Positions 22,665-34,569 of a stretch of 64,000 bases of DNA are shown one piece after another. The notes below the pieces were generated by a model. It was not told where the DNA came from, made no database searches, and saw only the letters and a program-made list of their open reading frames with translations. Both the position numbers and the translations under genes were made by a program. This DNA comes from Cantharellus purpuraceus (lineage: Eukaryota; Basidiomycota; Agaricomycetes; Cantharellales; Hydnaceae), in contig JALBUN010000050.1 in the NCBI GenBank assembly GCA_025174535.1, forward strand, positions 124,001 to 188,000, given 5' to 3'. The number at the start of each line of letters is the position of its first letter. Within the stretch, counting starts at the first letter, position 1.

Positions 22665-25600
22665 ATGCGCATACAGCCTCAAACTACTATCCGATCACTC
22701 TCTTCTCTTCGTAGGATGCCCATAGAACGTTATGCCGGCCCATGGACATCATACAAAGTCCGCAAGGCTTTCCTTGATTACTTTGAATCCAAAGGCCACA
22801 CATTTTGGCCATCTTCCTCTACCATTCCATATGAAGATCCCACTCTCTTGTTTGCGAATGCGGGTATGAACCAGTATAAGTCTATCTTTCTTGGGACAGT
22901 GGACCCTAATTCGGACCTCTCAAAACTACGACGCGCGGTCAACACCCAAAAGTGCATCAGAGCGGGAGGGAAACATAATGGTGCTCTGTTAGCCCCTTTC
23001 CATCTTGCAAGTACTAATATGAGGTTTAGATCTTGATGATGTCGGTGAGATATCGGAGCTATGTTGCCCTATTTGCAACTGGCCAATATGCAACCCCCTT
23101 AGGACTTGATACATATCACCACACGTTCTTCGAGATGCTGGGAAATTGGTCCTTTGGGGACTACTTTAAAGTGAGTCAAACGACTGTCTCGGCCATCGTC
23201 ATCTCAAATGTTTTCAGAAAGAAGCCATTGCATATTCATGGGAAATACTGACAGAAGTATACAAGCTTCCGAAAGATCGCCTTTATGTTACCTACTTTGA
23301 GGGAGACCCGAAAGCCGGATTACAACCGGATCTTGAAGCACGTCAGATTTGGTTGGATTGGGGTGTTGCGGAGGATCATATTTTGACCGGCAATGCAAAA
23401 GACAATTTCTGGGGTATGTGATGAGTGTTCGTGCGTTGCAAGGCTCACCAATGAACAGAAATGGGGGCGACGGGTCCATGTGGCCCCTGCAGGTAATCAT
23501 CTTCATCACTTATTTTCAACACATTTATTTCTCGTAGTGAGATCCACTATGACCGCATAGGTGGACGCAATGCTTCCCATTTGGTGAACAAGGACGATCC
23601 AAATGTACTAGAAATTTGGAACAACGTGTTTATTACCTTCAACCGGGAAGACGATGGCTCTTTGAAACCGCTTCCTTCTAAACATGTCGATACTGGCATG
23701 GGCTTTGAACGTCTCGTGTCGGCGATTCAAGATCGACGTTCAAACTATGATACCGACGTCTTCACCCCAATATTTGACAAGATTCAGGAGATGACTGGTG
23801 TACGTCCTTACGAGGGCAAATTGGGTAAAAAGGATGTAGACGGCATTGATACGGCATATCGTGTCGTCGCGGACCATGCGCGTACACTCACGTTTGCACT
23901 CTCTGATGGTGGCGTCCCAGATAGTGTCGGTCGTGGCTATGTCTTACGTCGGATCCTCCGGCGTGGCGCTCGATATGCACGGAAGAAGCTTAATGCGCAA
24001 CTTGGAAGTTTCTTCTCACAGCTCGTGCCCGTTGTTGTACAGCAATTAGGGGATGTATTTCCGGAGTTGACTAAGAAAGGGGATGAGCTAAAGGAGATCC
24101 TCGATGAGGAGGAACAGTCATTTTCGCGCACGTTAGACCGAGGGGAGAAACTCTTCGAAGAATATGCATCCCGCGCGCGAGGAGCGGGTGCAACAGAGTT
24201 ACATGGAAAGGACGTCTGGCGTTTGTACGACACGTACGGGTTCCCTGTGGATCTCACCCGGCTGATGGCTCAAGAGATTGGCCTAGGCGTGAACGATACT
24301 CAATTTGAAGTGGCCCAGGCGCAGTCGAAAGAGGCGAGCAAGGCGCAAGGGAAGGCGGCGGGCAAAGACGTAGTCAAGCTTGATGTCCATGACCTCGGGG
24401 TTTTGGAACGAGACTCGAGCGTACCCAAGACAGATGACTCGTTTAAGTATGGTATGTGACTTCAGGCTGTGGATTTGACGATAATACATTTGCTATCTAG
24501 GTCGAGAGATGGTACAAGCGAAAGTAAAGGCAATCTATTATAACAAGACATTCTTGAGTAATACACAAGACATCCCTCGGGACGCTAGGCTTGGACTATT
24601 ACTTGACCGTACCAACTTCTACGCAGAAAGTGGTGGTCAAGAATATGATACAGGAAAGATAATGATTGGCATGGAAGCTGTGTTCGAGGTAGAAGATGTC
24701 CAAGTGTTTAATGGCTACGTGTTACACATTGGTCACCTCAAGTACGGTGAAATGAATGTTGGTAGCGATGTGGATGTTGAGTATGATGAGGTAAAATTAT
24801 TCACCCTGTTCGACGCGGCCCCGAAGTAACTTTGCTTTGTTCAGATACGACGGTGGCCAATTCGGAACAATCACACTGCGACACACATCCTGAACTTTGC
24901 GCTGCGGGAGGTCCTGGGCGACCACATTGATCAAAAGGGTTCCCTTGTCGCGCCGACAAAATTACGGTTTGATTTCAGCCACAAAGCGGGGGTGACTCTC
25001 ATTGAGCTTACTAAAATCGAGGGAATCTGTGTTGATTGGATTCGGCGGAACGTTGAGGTTTTCAGCAAAGAGGTTGACTTGAAGACTGCGCAAAAAATAC
25101 CCGGGCTGAGGGCGGTCTTTGGAGAGGCATACCCGGATCCAGTGCGCGTTGTGACTCTCGAGCACAGCGTCAGTGACATGGAGATGGACATCACGAATCC
25201 ACAGTGGCGCTCCACTAGCGTCGAGTTCTGCGGTGGAACGTGCGTTTTCAAGACAATCATGTGCAGCAAATAACTGAGGTATGGTCTGCAGGCATGTCGC
25301 GAAGACCGGCGTAATCAGGGATTTTGTGGTCACCGAAGAGTCGGGCATCGCGAAGGGCATCCGTCGATTTACCGCAGTAACAGGACGCGAGGCGTACGAA
25401 GTGAACCGTGTAGCGGATGCGTTGACCGTTAAGTTCGATCTCATCGAAAAGAAGTCTGGTAAAGACAAGGATGCGGCGCTCAAAGCATACACGCTCGTGC
25501 GTTCTTTTGACATAGTTGCCCGATAATTAGGGCACAGTTGACATGTAATCGGTCAGGAACTTAATCAAGCGGATATATCCGTACTTCGAAAGGCCCAATT

Positions 25601-26202
25601 GAAAGACCGCTTTGCGCGGGTACGCAAAGCGTTCGACGATGAGAACAAGGCGCGGGAAAAGGTCGCGAATAAGATGGTAAGCATAAACAAGATGATTTCA
25701 TGTCGGCCTACACATCTAGCTAGCAGGCTACCGACGAGTTCCTGTTGTTCTTCAAGGAGCACCCTGAAGCGCCTGGATACTTCAAATTATTGGATGTCGG
25801 AGGGAATGCCAAAGTATGACACTGCAAATTTGACATGAGCTTTTGCTTACGTCGACTGTTCAGATTCTTCAGGCCATCGCCACACAAGCGAAAGCGGCTG
25901 GGAAGGCCATGTACACATTCAGCATTGACTCCGAGGAGGGAAAAGTGATTCATGTCAACTATCTGCCTAGATCTTTGATCTCTAAGGACTTTGATGCGCG
26001 CATTTGGGCGTCGAGGGTAACTGCGATTTTGGGCGGGAAGGTGCGTATGTTGTCTCCTGTCCTGTAACTTTCATTGACGTTGTGTTAGGCCGGAGGTAAG
26101 GAGGATTCCTCGCAAGGTGTCGGCACTAATGTGGATAAAGTCGACGAAGCCTTGCGAACGGCAGAATTATCCTACATGGGGGCTATCAAATCATCATCAT
26201 GA
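22665..26202 (+). CDS. ALA1: Alanyl-tRNA synthetase, probably cytosolic and mitochondrial from two starts
   Basis: Charges tRNA-Ala. The catalytic core includes '[20 protein letters not shown]', '[10 protein letters not shown]', '[17 protein letters not shown]', '[16 protein letters not shown]' and '[10 protein letters not shown]'. The editing domain carries the zinc-ligand HTATH and the later CGGTH (joined over an intron). The C-terminal C-Ala domain ends '[13 protein letters not shown]...[15 protein letters not shown]', stop TGA at 26200-26202. About nine introns. Two in-frame ATGs precede the core. The upstream one at 22665 adds 17 residues ([17 protein letters not shown]) with the Arg/Ser/Leu and no-acid composition of a mitochondrial presequence; the downstream one at 22716 begins [11 protein letters not shown] fungal nuclear gene serving both compartments is known in yeast. 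A truncated copy of exon 1 lies at 20405. Confidence 0.93.
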
Positions 26203-26479
26203 TAGTGTTTGTTAGATCACATACACTATAGAAAGGCATTGCTACATATTCTTATTCCTTGTGATATTCGAGGAATCGGCGGTTAACTTATAATGTCTTT
26301 TGACCATCATGTTGCATCACAAACCACAGCACGGCGGCGGACCGCGGTCACGTGCTTATCCAACGGTTCTCACACTGGTGTTTGTATTGCTCTGCTTCAC
26401 TCAGTTCACAGCAACGAAGGCGATCATTGCTTTCTCTGTCATCAAATCTCAGGCATTTTCTTCTTTCCGACACCCTGCA

Positions 26480-27078
26480 ATGTCTACTGTGGAGCAGCTT
26501 CAGCAAAAGTTCTTCTCTTCTCCGCAGTTTGCAGTTGTTGGAGCAAGTAAGGATCAAAGCAAATTCGGTACAAAGGCAATATACCGTTGGTGGTAAAATT
26601 ATAATACGTGTTGAGTGTATGTTCCAGATACTCAAGTGGTATAAAGCCCACGGTAAAGCTGTCATACCAATCCACCCTGTAAGTGCTGCAATCACTAGCT
26701 CCAGTCCCTGCTACCAATGCGTATGTCACCCCAGAAAGAGGACAACCTCGAAGGGATAAACACCTTGCGGAAGTTGTCTGATCTACCCTCCCCGACAACT
26801 ACTTCTGTCTCCATAATCACACCACCTCCGTCAGTGCTTCATCAAGGCAACCCTCATTCTTTTTCTAATCCTTCTACATACCTTCGCGCCTTAGAATCAC
26901 CCTGACTACACTAAAGGAGGCCCAAAGTATTGGAATACCTACTCTCTGGCTGCAACCTGGGACAGATGATGATGCCGTAAGGAACTACATTGCGGAAGAA
27001 GGTTTGACAGACAAAGTTTTACTTGGGGGACCCTGCGTCCTAGTTGATGGTGAAGGAATTATACAAAGTCTTCTTTGA
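26480..27078 (+). CDS. CoA-binding domain protein (YccU-like)
   Basis: Small soluble Rossmann-like protein of the CoA_binding family; its cellular role is unknown. The exons read 'PQFAVVGASKDQSKFGTK', 'ILKWYKAHGKAVIPIHP' and 'LSDLPSPTTTSVSIITPPP'. The last exon has 'LKEAQSIGIPTLWLQPGTDD' and 'LTDKVLLGGPCVLVDGEGI', with TGA at 27076-27078. The GxSxxxxKFG nucleotide-binding turn and the WLQPG motif are typical. I start at ATG 26480 (MSTVEQLQQKF). An upstream in-frame ATG at 26309 would add a hydrophobic N-terminus, possibly an organelle-targeted form, but the family does not need it. Three or four introns of about 50 nt. Confidence 0.8.
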
Positions 27079-27855
27079 TTCGTCCGCGATAGAAACCGCA
27101 GTCTCCATTTGTATTTGTGTGCAGTGTGCTCACCCCCTTAGGGTTGGAACGTTGATGTTCTTTATTATGGATGAACGTTCAACTCTGTTAAATATTTCCT
27201 TTCTACAATATCTAGCTATTCAAGTTATTGGAATTCAAAGTATTAGGGTCACGAAGTGTATGAGCATTCAATGTATTCACACGGCAGCTTTGTCCAATTC
27301 ATGATCACAAATCCGGGAGCAACTGCGAAATCCTGTTTTATTACAACTTCTCTAAGCCATGTAGGTAAGTACAAGTTTGGGTCGTGCATGATACAATTAA
27401 GCCGGATCAAAATCAATTCAGTGTGTGTGTTCAATTTAGGTGCCCGAAGCGCTTATGCGCGTAAAATCAATTCAGAACACTAAGTAAGCGCCGCGTCACG
27501 ATTCCTTCGAATCACAAAGCTATCTATGCGACGCAGAAGTTAGAAAATGCTGCAAGATGTCGGACGCATTTCTGTTCTAAATTTGAGTTAGAACGTTTGG
27601 TCAAGCATGCTGCTTCTTATCTTTCGCTACCGCGTGATCCACTTGCCGTGCTTCTTTATTGACTTCAATATTCAGGGCAGCGCTACTCCTTCCATGGGTC
27701 ATATCACTTCCAGGCCCGCTAACATATCTTTTTGGGTCATAACCAGGGCCAACTTGTCAACTAGATGACCTTGTCCCTCGCGTATAAAGTCGACATCTTG
27801 CCAAGCTGCTCCCAGGCAACCCTAAGGTGACCGCTCACCTCGTAGCCAGAATACC
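27079..27855. other. Intergenic, no gene seen
   Basis: 3' flank of the CoA-binding gene and promoter of the peptide transporter. Short frames have no domain. Confidence 0.5.
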
Positions 27856-30800
27856 ATGGAGAAAGGGATAGGCGAGTCGACAAAAATATCGTCAAGCCCA
27901 CGACATGCTGCATCCGACTTGGACGATGAAAAGTCTGCCGGTCAATCCTTCAAAGCTGAGCTGATCGATGACGATGGACCCGAAGTTCCTACAGAAGAAG
28001 AACTGCGCACGCTTCCTCGTGTCGCTGATGAGCTCCCGTGAGCACTCCCTGCTTTTGGAGTATTCCATGCCTGGGTATTCATCATGTCCTTGGGCAGCTT
28101 GTCCGCCATGCTAATCGTGGTCTGTGAATTTGCGGAGCGATTCTCTTATTGTAAGTGCTCCTCGGTACATCCAGTAGCACCTACTCTTATCTGCAATTAG
28201 ATGGAACTACTGGGTGAAGGCATCAGTTTTATTTACCATACATTCATCAAGTTGACGATGTGAACCACTTCACCAACATTTACTATTAGTGTCTTCACGT
28301 AAGTGTTTTGTGCCTACCATTACTCGACTCGATGGATTTGTACTCACCCTCGTAGCAATTACATCGAGCGGCCTCTTCCTGATGGTGGCAATGGCGCAGG
28401 TTCCCCGCCAAGAAACACTCAGATCAATCCAGGTGCATTGAACCGAGGAATACAGTCAGCAGTGGCTGTCACCACGTTTTTCAGTCTCTGGGCTTATATT
28501 ATGCCCATCTTTGGAGGTAAGTAAGCGTCGTAGCTACGTAGATGAAATCAAGTATATATTATCTCGGCAGCCATAATGGCGGACCAGTATTGGGGACGCT
28601 TTAAGAGCATCGTGGTCTTTGCAGCAGTGGTTGGTGTCGGACACGTCATTCTCGTAGGTGAGATCTCATTTAATTTGCGCCAGATGGATTCAAATCTAAA
28701 CACCTCGGTGGTTCAGCTTGCAGCGTCCCATCGTTGCTGCAAACCAACCCCAGTGGCGCATTTGGTGGATTCATGATCTCCATTCTTATAATCGGAATAG
28801 GAACCGGAGGAAGCAAGCATTTGAATTTTTCCTCCTCAAAGAGTGCTTACCGATGCCACGAGTGTTTTAGTAAAGGCCAATGTCTCCCCCCTTGTGGCTG
28901 AGCAATACACCAAGCGTGGGCAACGGATTAAGACCAAGAAAAACGGCCAACGTGTTGTTGTAGACGCCAATCTAACCATTCGTGGGTTACATGCTGAGTT
29001 TGTTGTATGAAAAGCAGCTTACTCTTGTTCCTGTAGAGCGTATATTTATGTGGTATGACACCCCGAGCTGTCCGAGTAATGAATTCTTAGAATCCGATGC
29101 TAGGTTCTACCTTTTAATCAACGTAGGCAGCCTTGGTTCCATTGCGACTGTTTGGTGCGAAAAACTCGTCGGTAAGGAGCACCTTGCGAAGAAGGAGATC
29201 TCATCAGATGACATGAAATAGGTTATTGGCTGGCCTACTTGGTACCTACCATCATGTGAGTGCTATTCCTGAGCTTGCGCACTCCTCGCCAACTGACAGG
29301 ACATTCTGTAAAGGTATCTGCTGCTTCCCATTGTGCTTTATATCGGGGTAAGTGAATAGCCCTTGTCCTTAGCATGCGTATAACGTTATGTGCTCCAGCG
29401 CAACCGTTATGTAAAGACCCCTGCGCGTGGAAGTGTTGTTCTTGAAGCCCTGGGGGTCCTACGGCTCGCGTATAAAGGATTCTGGAGTGAGTCCACCCAT
29501 CACGGTTTACCTTGGTTCCTGGCCCTCAAGGGGTTTCAGGCTTCAATCCTATAAGAACATGGAAGAACTTCCGCTCGGGTGCCAACTGGGATGCTGCAAG
29601 ACCTGCAATCGATGAAAAAGAAACGAAGGGTGCCACATTGAAGAAACGCATCACGTGGGACTCGACTTTTGTTGATGAGATCCGGAGGACACTCTTCGCG
29701 TGCAAAGTTTTGTGAGCGACTTGCTGATTGTGAGTGGCTAATGCTAAAGCCAGTTGATCTTCAGCCTGCTCTATCCTCTGTTCTGGATCAGCTACAATCA
29801 GATGGCCAACAATGTGAGTACTGCGCGCGTCACGACTGAACGCAAATATGATGGACTTGACCTTGTTATTTAGTTGGTCAACCAAGCGGGTTGTAAGTAT
29901 AAGGTACTCAAAGGAATACACTCACTCATTGGGCTTGAAGACATGTATAGAGGAAACACTCCAAATGATTTGTTACAGAATCGCGAGTAGCCTCTTTATT
30001 ATTTGCACCAACACCTACTCATCCACTTTCCTGGATTAGTGGACCCAATTGCTATAATTATCATCATCCCAACGATGGTATTGCGTTTGATTCATTCACT
30101 TGGGCTAACTTGCTCATGCTGTTGTTTTCCTCCTCTAGGATCGCATCGTTTATCCAGGTGATCGTTCATTCACATCGACGTTTTAGTGCCGGGACTGAGT
30201 ATATCCTTGCCAGGTCTCCGTCGCTTTGGCATCATCGTCAGGCCGATCCAGCGCATCACACTCGGATTCTTTTTTGCCGCAGCAGCCATGGTATACGCAG
30301 CACTGCTTCAGGTTCGTTCAGTCGTTTCTTTGGCGTTGCAAAGTCGGGCTCATCGTCGAACGCTCGCCCCATACACAGCATTTCATCAACCAAAAGGTAT
30401 CCGTCTGTATGTTTGCCGTCCAAGTTTCCGCTTGAGTGATGTTCGAACGTGTTAGAGCCCTTGTGGTAAATTTGGGAATGAATGTGCAGAGGGGGTGGCA
30501 CCCATCAACGTTTGGGTGAGTTGGTTCACAGGCCGCAAGCGCCTTCTAGCTGTCTGTGGTCATTGGACCCTTGGGGACTTTTAACGTTGAAGACTGCTCA
30601 GGCGCATCGCTTGCATCGACGCTGACCTTTTTCATCAGATACAGGCACCTGCCTACATCCTGATAGGCACGGCTGAGGTTAGTATAAGCAGACGCTAATA
30701 TGACCCTGTTTTCACTGAAACGTATTTATCAGATCTTCACGTCAGTACGTGTACGCGAATCGCACGTCCCGTTTGTCTTCTAAGCGCTTGGGGATTATAG

Positions 30801-31235
30801 ATCACGGGATTGGAATACGCATTTACTAAATCACCCCTGCGCATGAAAAGCGTCGTGTTCGCCTTGTATTTCCTGACGACTGCCGTCAGCAATGCCATTT
30901 CGTTGGCACTTGCACCTGTATCTCTCGACCCGTTCGTGTTGTACAATTATGGCAAGTCTGTTTGGCGCAAACGTCGATGTGAGGCGGTGGACTGATTTAT
31001 GACACGCGGTTATTTTTTGCAGTTGGATGCGCGGGTGCCAGCTTTGTAGGGGGGGGGTTGTTCTACTGGCTGTTCAGGGACTTTGACAAGGCCGAGGACC
31101 ATATAAATGGTAGGCCAATCGTCTCTCTCTCTCGCGCGTTCTCTTTCTTCGTGGGTTAATTCACATGTCATTCTCCCCCCTTCCCCTACGCTGGCAGCTA
31201 TTGGACAATCGGAAGATCGAAGGTACGCTACGTGA
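27856..31235 (+). CDS. PTR2: Proton-coupled di/tripeptide transporter (POT/PTR2 family)
   Basis: Plasma-membrane H+/peptide symporter of the major facilitator superfamily. An acidic N-terminal tail, from ATG 27856, is followed by the signature 'VVCEFAERFSYYG' (ExxERFxYYG). Then come 'FFSLWAYIMPIFGGIMADQYWGRFKSI' split by an intron, 'IGIGTGGIKANVSPLVAEQ', 'YLLINVGSLGSI', 'CKVFLIFSLLYPLFWISYNQ' and the C-terminal helices 'GLEYAFTKSPLRMKSVVFA' and 'GGGLFYWLFRDFDKAED', stop at 31233-31235. More than ten introns. The intron at 28813-28870 has a GC donor (aa|gcaagc) and restores the conserved GGIKAN. I found no break, so the gene is probably functional. Confidence 0.88.
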
Positions 31236-31640
31236 TGACGCCAACTATACTATCATGTTTGCTCGAGGCTGTTATTTCCCTTGTGACTCGTGTTGTCCCA
31301 ATGTACACATTTTGTGAGCTTTATATGCATTAGCCGCGTCCGTCCAGACTCTTGCAAAACAAAGCCGTGCTTTCGCAAGGGACAACGTTGGCCCGTTTCG
31401 GGTGTTGATAGTGACCCTGAGCTAAGGAGGTTTATGAGCACTGGGACCGCTAGGAGACGATAGGCGAACCCTCGCAGATCAATACCGACTCTGGACGGTA
31501 CCCCCCACACAGATATACAAACAAGAGACGGTCACTGTCTACAATATCCAAATTTCTCCTTGTTCCCTCCCCATCCACCCCCGCTGATGCCGACTATAAG
31601 ATAGTGATTGATAGTATAGATATAGACGAGTACCAAGCTA
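31236..31640. other. 3' flank between transporter and TED1 (convergent)
   Basis: No gene is supported. The two 3' ends face each other. Confidence 0.5.
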
Positions 31641-33724
31641 TCAACGCGACAGCCAGAGCGAGATCACACAATACACCACCGCAGGAAGCAGCCAAATCCG
31701 CACCGCATCCTGCCCGACGCGACCATGCCACGTATGTGCCCTGCGCAGCGGGCCGCCAAACCACAGCACATGCGCCGCCATGTGCAGCGGCACGAGCAGC
31801 CCCGCCGCCCAGACACACGGCCGCCGCCGCCGCGCCGCGAGCCGCGCGCGGGGCCCCATCCGCGGCAGCCACACCGATTTTTTCGCGGCCGTGACGGGCC
31901 GGGCGCCGGGCGAGGGGAGGAAATACGAGCTGTCGACGTCGTGCGGCTCGGCGTTCTGGAGGTACGGGGAGAGCCTCGGGGTGGAGGACGCGTGTCCCGG
32001 CCAGATGAGCAGCTCCTGGCCGTCCTCGTCGTCTGCGGACGAGGGGCGGAAGGCGGGTGAGAGCAGGGGGGTCCCGCCGAGCGGTGTGGGGGGCTGCGAG
32101 GGGAAGGCGTTGGGAGTGAGCGTCGAGGCGCTGCGAAGGCCTGGGTGGTGTGAATGCGAAGACTTGAAGTGAATGGGGCTGGCTGGGGGGCTGGGGGCAA
32201 TGGGGGACACATCGGACGACGACGCTTCGTGCGCGCGGAGAGCCACCGGGTCGTCCCACTGGTGATTGCCGTTGAGCTGGAGTGTCCGATGGCGCCGCAG
32301 GTTGAGAAAGACAAGCACGAGGATGCTCCCGAAGAACAGCGGAGCGTAGCCATGCGTATAGATTTTGGACTGGTTGGGAAGAAGACAGGTGGTGTCGGCG
32401 TAGGAGGGATACTGGGCTGAATCCGAAGGACTGAACAGCGAAAGCAGTTGGAAACCGGGTCGCTTGAGCTTCGTAGCCATCGAGAAGGATTTGACCGTGA
32501 CCTCTGGGACGGGGTGTGTATTAACGCCCCAAGCAGGATGCAGGTATTCACAATAGTCGTGATCGTCGGCACTGGGTATGGGGGGTTAGACACGGTTTCT
32601 GAAGCAACGACAGCAAGCACCGTCGCACCTGAATATCACAGCTGGCGATGTACTGTCCAGAAGAAACCTCGACGTTTCCCTGCCCAAAAGATTCTGGTAT
32701 CCTCGACCGACGCCGCGGCGAATGTTACCGTGCTCTCTGAGGGGGCCGCACGAGGCGGCGTCAGGCCTCGAGAGAGGTATGTGGGTAAACAGCACCACAG
32801 GATGATCACGAGGCACTTGAGCACCCATTGGCTGAGTTTATGCGTCATGGACACGGCAACAATCGAAGCATACACACTGGTTGCCACAGATTTCACAAAA
32901 TCGATCGATCCGCCATCGATTCCAAGCCAATCCGAAAACCTGGCCTGTGCGCCGTGGCGGCGGTAGTCTTCCTCCACCAGTGCGGGGGCGTCTAGTAAGA
33001 CTAGCGTGTGGTTGCCGAGGGTCTGACAAGGCATGTTTTAACCGCGTCTCGGTGGACATACGAACGGGCACCTACGACGATTTGATTTGTTGGGCCAAAG
33101 TGGGCCTCAAAGCGGTCGCGAGCGTGGGCAGAGAACGTGCGGGACGAGCCGAGGCTGGGGGAAGAGGTCAACGGCGGCGTGAACACACACCCACAGGGCT
33201 CTTACCCGACATCGCGATTGCCTGGGATGAAATAGGCAGATACGGCGGGATCCAACTTGAATATCGACTGAAACCGGGCGAAATAGTCGCCGTACCTTAC
33301 CGAGCGACATGAGACCAGGGCAACGAGACAAGGGCCAGCAGACGTACTGGGACATTCCTTTGATTTTGCTCCCGTGACGGAGCATGTCTCCCAGAAACAC
33401 GACGACGTGCGGACGTAGGGCCCCCGCTGCGTTCCAGCTTTTGCGCAAATTGTGGTTGACAATGTGCTGTTTGAGCCATGTGAGGGTGGGTGTCCACCCC
33501 CTGTACGGGCGCGGGACCTGCGGATCCGCCACGAGCAAGACGCGAAAGGGCGTGCCTCCGGGCTGCCTCGGCCATCGACACCAAGCGACGCTCCAGAAGA
33601 ACGCCCCGAGCTCGCACCACAAGACGACGAGCACCCAGACGACCCGCAGGGCGTTGACGACGGCGGTCCTAGAGTGCAATCCTCGCGCCCTCCGTCGGGC
33701 TGCGTGGCCAAAGGGGACCATCAT
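31641..33724 (-). CDS. TED1: Ted1/Cdc1-type metallophosphoesterase (GPI-anchor remodelling in the ER)
   Basis: ER-membrane phosphoesterase of the PGAP5/Cdc1 group, which in yeast removes ethanolamine phosphate from GPI anchors before export. An N-terminal helix (VVNALRVVWVLVVLWCELGAF) is followed by the phosphoesterase motifs 'LLVADPQV', 'VVVFLGDML', 'YFIPGNRDVG' (GNRD, where many enzymes have GNHD), 'LFTHIPL' and 'FSGDDHDYC'. The family segment 'SFSMATKLKRPGFQLLSL' precedes two helices (PLFFGSILVLVFL and a last helix before the stop at 31641). Between them is a long Pro/Ser-rich insert. Start at ATG 33724. The gene is very GC-rich. The Arg in place of His in the metal motif is seen directly and could reflect a fungal variant. 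Confidence 0.85.
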
Positions 33725-34569
33725 CGAAAAAGACGGACGTGAAAGCTTCAAGAGAGCAGCAGACGTGGCTGCCAGCGCCGTCGGGACGTTCGGCGCTTAC
33801 AGATTTTGGACATGTAGATAGATAGTTCCAGCCAGCACTAACCCGCACACGGACGTTCAGTCCATCACAGAGCCGCTTTTATTCAACTATCTAGGATCTG
33901 ACACTGGACACGTCGACGGACAGGCCAGAACTGTCTCTGCTCCCGAGTCCAGGCTCACTTTCCAGCTGATCTACCGTTTGGGCTGTGCCTCGTTCGTTCT
34001 CGGCATGGGACATTTTGCTTGATATGGTGTCTGGCTCAGGGCGCGATGCTGGAGAAGAGAAGCGTGCCAGATAAAGTCAGGCACGGTAATGAAGATTCGA
34101 GCTCGAATTCTAGCGTGTTGGGAAGCTGTTACGGCAGTAAAGGTCCGTCTTAGGTCTGCTAGAATTGGCCGAGTCACACCTAAATGGTCTTTCAGGGATG
34201 ATCTTGTCATCGCAACACAATTCAATGTGTGAAGTGTTCAGCTGGTGTCTCTCGTGCGCATGTGCGACCTGGGTGTTCGGACCGACGCCGAATCCCAGTC
34301 GCACGATAAACGCAAACTCGCGGACCAGTACAGGACTGACATAAGCTGCCTGGGAATGTCCGTGACTGGAGCAGGCGGTCGTCGTGCCGCGTCTTCACGG
34401 CTTGGTCCAAACACTTGGGAAAATGGTCTTTTCTGGGTCTCATCTTCGGCCGGACCGGCGCTGCCCTGAAAGTCGGCTCGCATGCAGGAGATTCGCGGAG
34501 GCAAACGTGGGAGACGCCCGTGTGCCTCGAGGCTTTCAGCTGCTGCTGCTGCTCACTCGACTGGTTTCA
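33725..34569. other. Divergent promoter region of TED1 and aminopeptidase P
   Basis: About 845 bases between the two start codons. Open frames on both strands show no domain. Confidence 0.5.

Noticed and set aside
31600..32620. Overlapping long open frames on three frames (up to 318 codons)
   Set aside because: They are GC-rich shadows of the TED1 C-terminal exon; only the frame with the conserved SMATKLKRPGFQLLSL segment is supported.
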